From: Roseibium salinum
GTDB lineage: Bacteria; Pseudomonadota; Alphaproteobacteria; Rhizobiales; Stappiaceae
DNA length: 64,000 nt
Assembly: GCF_026240905.1 (NCBI RefSeq)
Contig: NZ_JAPEVI010000002.1
Location: 124,001-188,000 of the forward strand
Reading direction: 5' to 3'
The translations under genes and the position numbers were made by a program. Positions within the stretch are counted from its first letter, which is position 1. Every line of letters begins with the position of its first letter. Under the pieces are notes generated by a model that searched no databases, had not been told where the DNA came from, and saw nothing but the letters and a program-made list of their open reading frames with translations. Below are positions 62,430 to 64,000 of the stretch, piece by piece.

Positions 62430-62861
62430 ATGACAAAGAACATGTGGAGGATCGGCATTCTGGCCGGGACGGCCTTGTTCGGCAGTGGATCGCCGCAGGC
62501 GGCGGAGCCGGAGCCCGCCGTCAACCTGCAGCTCAACCGCACCGCCGCTTCGGACAACGGCTGTACCCTGACCTTCGTTGCCGCCAATCGCACGGCTGAA
62601 GCGCTTTCAAAGGCGGCGTTCGAGTTCGTCCTGTTCGACAAGGACGGCTTGGTCGACAGGATGACCGTCTTCGACTTCGGCTCCCTGCCGGCGGAAAAGA
62701 CGGTCGTTCGCCAGTTCGCCCTCGGCGGTATCAACTGCGAGGCTCTCGGGTCGATCCTCGTCAACGGAGCGGCCGGTTGCGGCGGTGAAAGCCGCCAGGA
62801 GGCGCTGTGTTCCGCCGCGCTGAAAACCGAGAGCCGGGCAGAGATCCCGTTCAGCAAATAG
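62430..62861 (+). CDS. Periplasmic protein of unknown function, upstream of exbB
   Basis: 143 residues. Signal peptide about 1-25 (cleavage near SPQA-AEP), then a small beta-rich domain with NLQLNRTAASDNGCTLTFVAANRT, FEFVLFDKDGLVDRMTVFDFG and LPAEKTVVRQFALGGINC. Four cysteines (two in AAGCGG...EALCSAAL) may form disulfides. ATG at 62430 after GGTGGGAACG; an ATG at 62418 is possible. It lies 9 bp before exbB in a probable TonB-system operon. I do not recognise a characterised family member. Confidence 0.75.
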   Translation: MTKNMWRIGILAGTALFGSGSPQAAEPEPAVNLQLNRTAASDNGCTLTFVAANRTAEALSKAAFEFVLFDKDGLVDRMTVFDFGSLPAEKTVVRQFALGGINCEALGSILVNGAAGCGGESRQEALCSAALKTESRAEIPFSK

Positions 62862-62870
62862 GAGGCTGCC

Positions 62871-63566
62871 ATGCCGTTTCTGGAGTTGCTTCAACCGGTC
62901 ACGGGACTGCTTGAACTTGGCGGGCCGGTTGTCGCATTGATTGCCGTTCTGTCCATCGTCGCGCTTGCCGTCACGCTGTTGAAACTCTACCAGTTCGCGC
63001 GGGAAAGGGTCGGGCGCACCGGGAGTGCCGAACGGGCCGTGGCGCTGTGGAAATCCGGCCGGCGCCAGGATGCCGTTCACTTCCTGGCACACCCGGTGAG
63101 CGCCGCCGAGGAAGCGGCCGTGACGGCCATGCACCTGTCGCGCGAGGAAATCGCCAGGAACGAGATCGAGGACGAGGTCCAGCGCATCGCAACGCTGCGG
63201 CTCCACCGGCTGCAATCGGGTTTCCGTCTGCTCGACGCCGTTTCCCAGGTGGCTCCGCTGCTTGGTCTGTTCGGCACCGTGCTGGGCATGATTACCGCCT
63301 TTCAGGAACTGCAGAACGCAGGCAATGCGGTCGACCCGTCCGCCCTTGCGGGCGGGATCTGGGTGGCCCTTCTGACCACGGCGGCCGGACTTGGTGTCGC
63401 CATGCCGGTTTCCCTGGTGCTGACCTTTTTCGAGGCCCGGACGGAAGACGAGCGGATTGCGATCGAGACACTGACGGTCGCCGTATTGTCGAATGTTTCC
63501 GGGACAACGGACATGGCGGCGGTGTCGCCGCTGCCGGTGGTCGGACGAGCCTCCCATGCACATTGA
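62871..63566 (+). CDS. exbB: MotA/TolQ/ExbB-family proton channel protein
   Basis: 231 residues. TM1 about 15-40 (GGPVVALIAVLSIVALAVTLLKLYQ), a cytoplasmic loop, then the two conserved C-terminal transmembrane helices: VSQVAPLLGLFGTVLGMITAFQELQ (about 125-149) and GGIWVALLTTAAGLGVAMPVSLVLTFFEAR (about 161-190). With ExbD it converts proton motive force into motion of TonB for outer-membrane uptake. The stop overlaps the first ExbD gene by 11 bp. Confidence 0.92.
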   Translation: MPFLELLQPVTGLLELGGPVVALIAVLSIVALAVTLLKLYQFARERVGRTGSAERAVALWKSGRRQDAVHFLAHPVSAAEEAAVTAMHLSREEIARNEIEDEVQRIATLRLHRLQSGFRLLDAVSQVAPLLGLFGTVLGMITAFQELQNAGNAVDPSALAGGIWVALLTTAAGLGVAMPVSLVLTFFEARTEDERIAIETLTVAVLSNVSGTTDMAAVSPLPVVGRASHAH

Positions 63567-63936
63567 CTATCGTCCGGCCAGGCGGCGGCGCCTGTCCATG
63601 ACGTCGCTGATCGACATCATCTTCCTGCTGCTGCTGTTTTTCATGCTGAGCTCCACGTTCACCCGGTTCGGCGAGGTGGAGTTCGGCAACACGGCACGGG
63701 GCGGCGCCGGAGGGCCCGCGCCCGATGTCCTGATTGTCCTGGAAGAAGAAAACTGGACCATCAACGGCATCGCCTCCGATCCGGCCGGAGCCGCCCGAGT
63801 GCTGGCGGGCTTTGCGAAAAAAGGCGCGACAAGCGCCCTGATCCTTCCCCGTGAAGGCGCGAGCACGCAGACGCTGGTCGAGGCGGTCGGGCGCGTGCGC
63901 CGGATCGACGGATTCACAGTTTCGATTGCCAGGTGA
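63556..63936 (+). CDS. exbD: ExbD/TolR-family protein (first)
   Basis: 126 residues. The N-terminal ExbD segment SMTSLIDIIFLLLLFFMLSSTF (about 14-35) carries the proton-binding Asp in SLIDIIF; a periplasmic domain with DVLIVLEEENWTINGI and LPREGASTQTLVEAVGRVR follows. ATG at 63556 overlaps the exbB end. Partner of the ExbB channel. Confidence 0.9.
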   Translation: MHIDYRPARRRRLSMTSLIDIIFLLLLFFMLSSTFTRFGEVEFGNTARGGAGGPAPDVLIVLEEENWTINGIASDPAGAARVLAGFAKKGATSALILPREGASTQTLVEAVGRVRRIDGFTVSIAR

Positions 63937-63941
63937 ATTCC

Positions 63942-64000
63942 ATGAGGAAGCTTCAACGCCCCGCCGCGCCGCGAAAGGCCGAGAACACGATCTCGCTGAT
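63942..64000 (+). CDS. Second ExbD/TolR-family protein (5' part only)
   Basis: An ATG five bases after the first exbD stop opens a frame that runs off the window: MRKLQRPAAPRKAENTISLI. The ENTISLI segment is the usual entry into the ExbD transmembrane helix (E-x-T-I-x-L-I-N-V-V). Tandem ExbD genes after ExbB are known in TonB-type operons, with a TonB gene often next. Only 19 complete codons are visible. Confidence 0.7.
   Translation, partial: MRKLQRPAAPRKAENTISL

Noticed and set aside
1..64000. CRISPR arrays, tRNA/rRNA genes, insertion sequences, integrases and attachment sites.
   Set aside because: No regularly spaced repeats, cloverleaf-like genes, transposase or integrase frames were found on either strand.

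Overview
The window is a high-GC chromosome segment from an alphaproteobacterium, probably of the order Hyphomicrobiales (a Roseibium/Labrenzia/Stappia-like lineage is a guess from gene style, not shown). Supporting signs are a MucR/Ros zinc-finger regulator, an HWE-type histidine kinase with single-domain receivers, sites of the EcfG general-stress type, FCD-type GntR regulators, and a very high density of ABC and TRAP importers. I see no rRNA, tRNA, CRISPR, insertion sequence or prophage gene; the segment reads as stable, catabolism-rich accessory chromosome.

Layout. 1-2.7 kb: DUF1365 and FAD-oxidoreductase genes divergent from a DUF2177 membrane protein, with a TGATCC-N18-TA promoter facing each way (RpoE/ChrR, singlet-oxygen type). 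2.8-11.9 kb: a LacI regulator and two ribose-type ABC importers around an NAD-dependent epimerase; the two outward promoters share an AT-rich 17-bp motif. 12-16.8 kb: MucR, then an FCD GntR regulator divergent from a TRAP transporter (dctPQM-like). 16.9-22.6 kb: a stress/signalling block (cytochrome c, DUF305 protein, DUF2892 protein, two receiver proteins, HWE hybrid kinase), with three GGAAC-N16-GGTT promoters. 22.7-30.7 kb: a GntR-controlled sugar locus (MalFGE-type ABC importer, DTE-type 3-epimerase, Gfo/Idh dehydrogenase, HSL-type esterase) divergent from its MalK/UgpC-type ATPase across a perfect 24-bp palindrome. 30.8-33.5 kb: an SDR divergent from an ada-oxygenase DNA repair pair. 33.6-41 kb: a secreted caspase-like protein, a YceI-OmpA fusion, acetate kinase preceded by a 28-codon ORF, an alpha/beta hydrolase, and secreted hypothetical and EF-hand proteins.

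41.4-54.7 kb is one long plus-strand catabolic operon: sugar-binding protein, two-domain ABC ATPase, permease, SorC regulator, aldo/keto reductase, GlpD-like dehydrogenase, LsrF/DeoC-type aldolase, FGGY kinase, GMC oxidoreductase, DenD-like dehydrogenase and SDR. It combines Lsr-like parts with erythritol-operon-like parts and suggests an uncharacterised polyol or sugar pathway of the form import, oxidation/reduction, phosphorylation, oxidation to a ketose phosphate, aldol cleavage. 54.8-58.7 kb holds an NTF2-like protein with a canonical GGAAC-N17-CGTT site and a phnCDEE-type importer with no C-P lyase genes in view. It is divergent from an OmpR-family regulator and a TorS-like hybrid kinase (58.9-62.2 kb), with TGTTAACAG repeats between them. 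62.4-64 kb begins an ExbB-ExbD-ExbD (TonB-energising) operon that runs off the window.

Common themes: ATGA start/stop overlaps join most operons, strong GGGAGG-type ribosome sites fix many starts (including TTG starts), and three ABC operons carry a strong hairpin just after the binding-protein gene.
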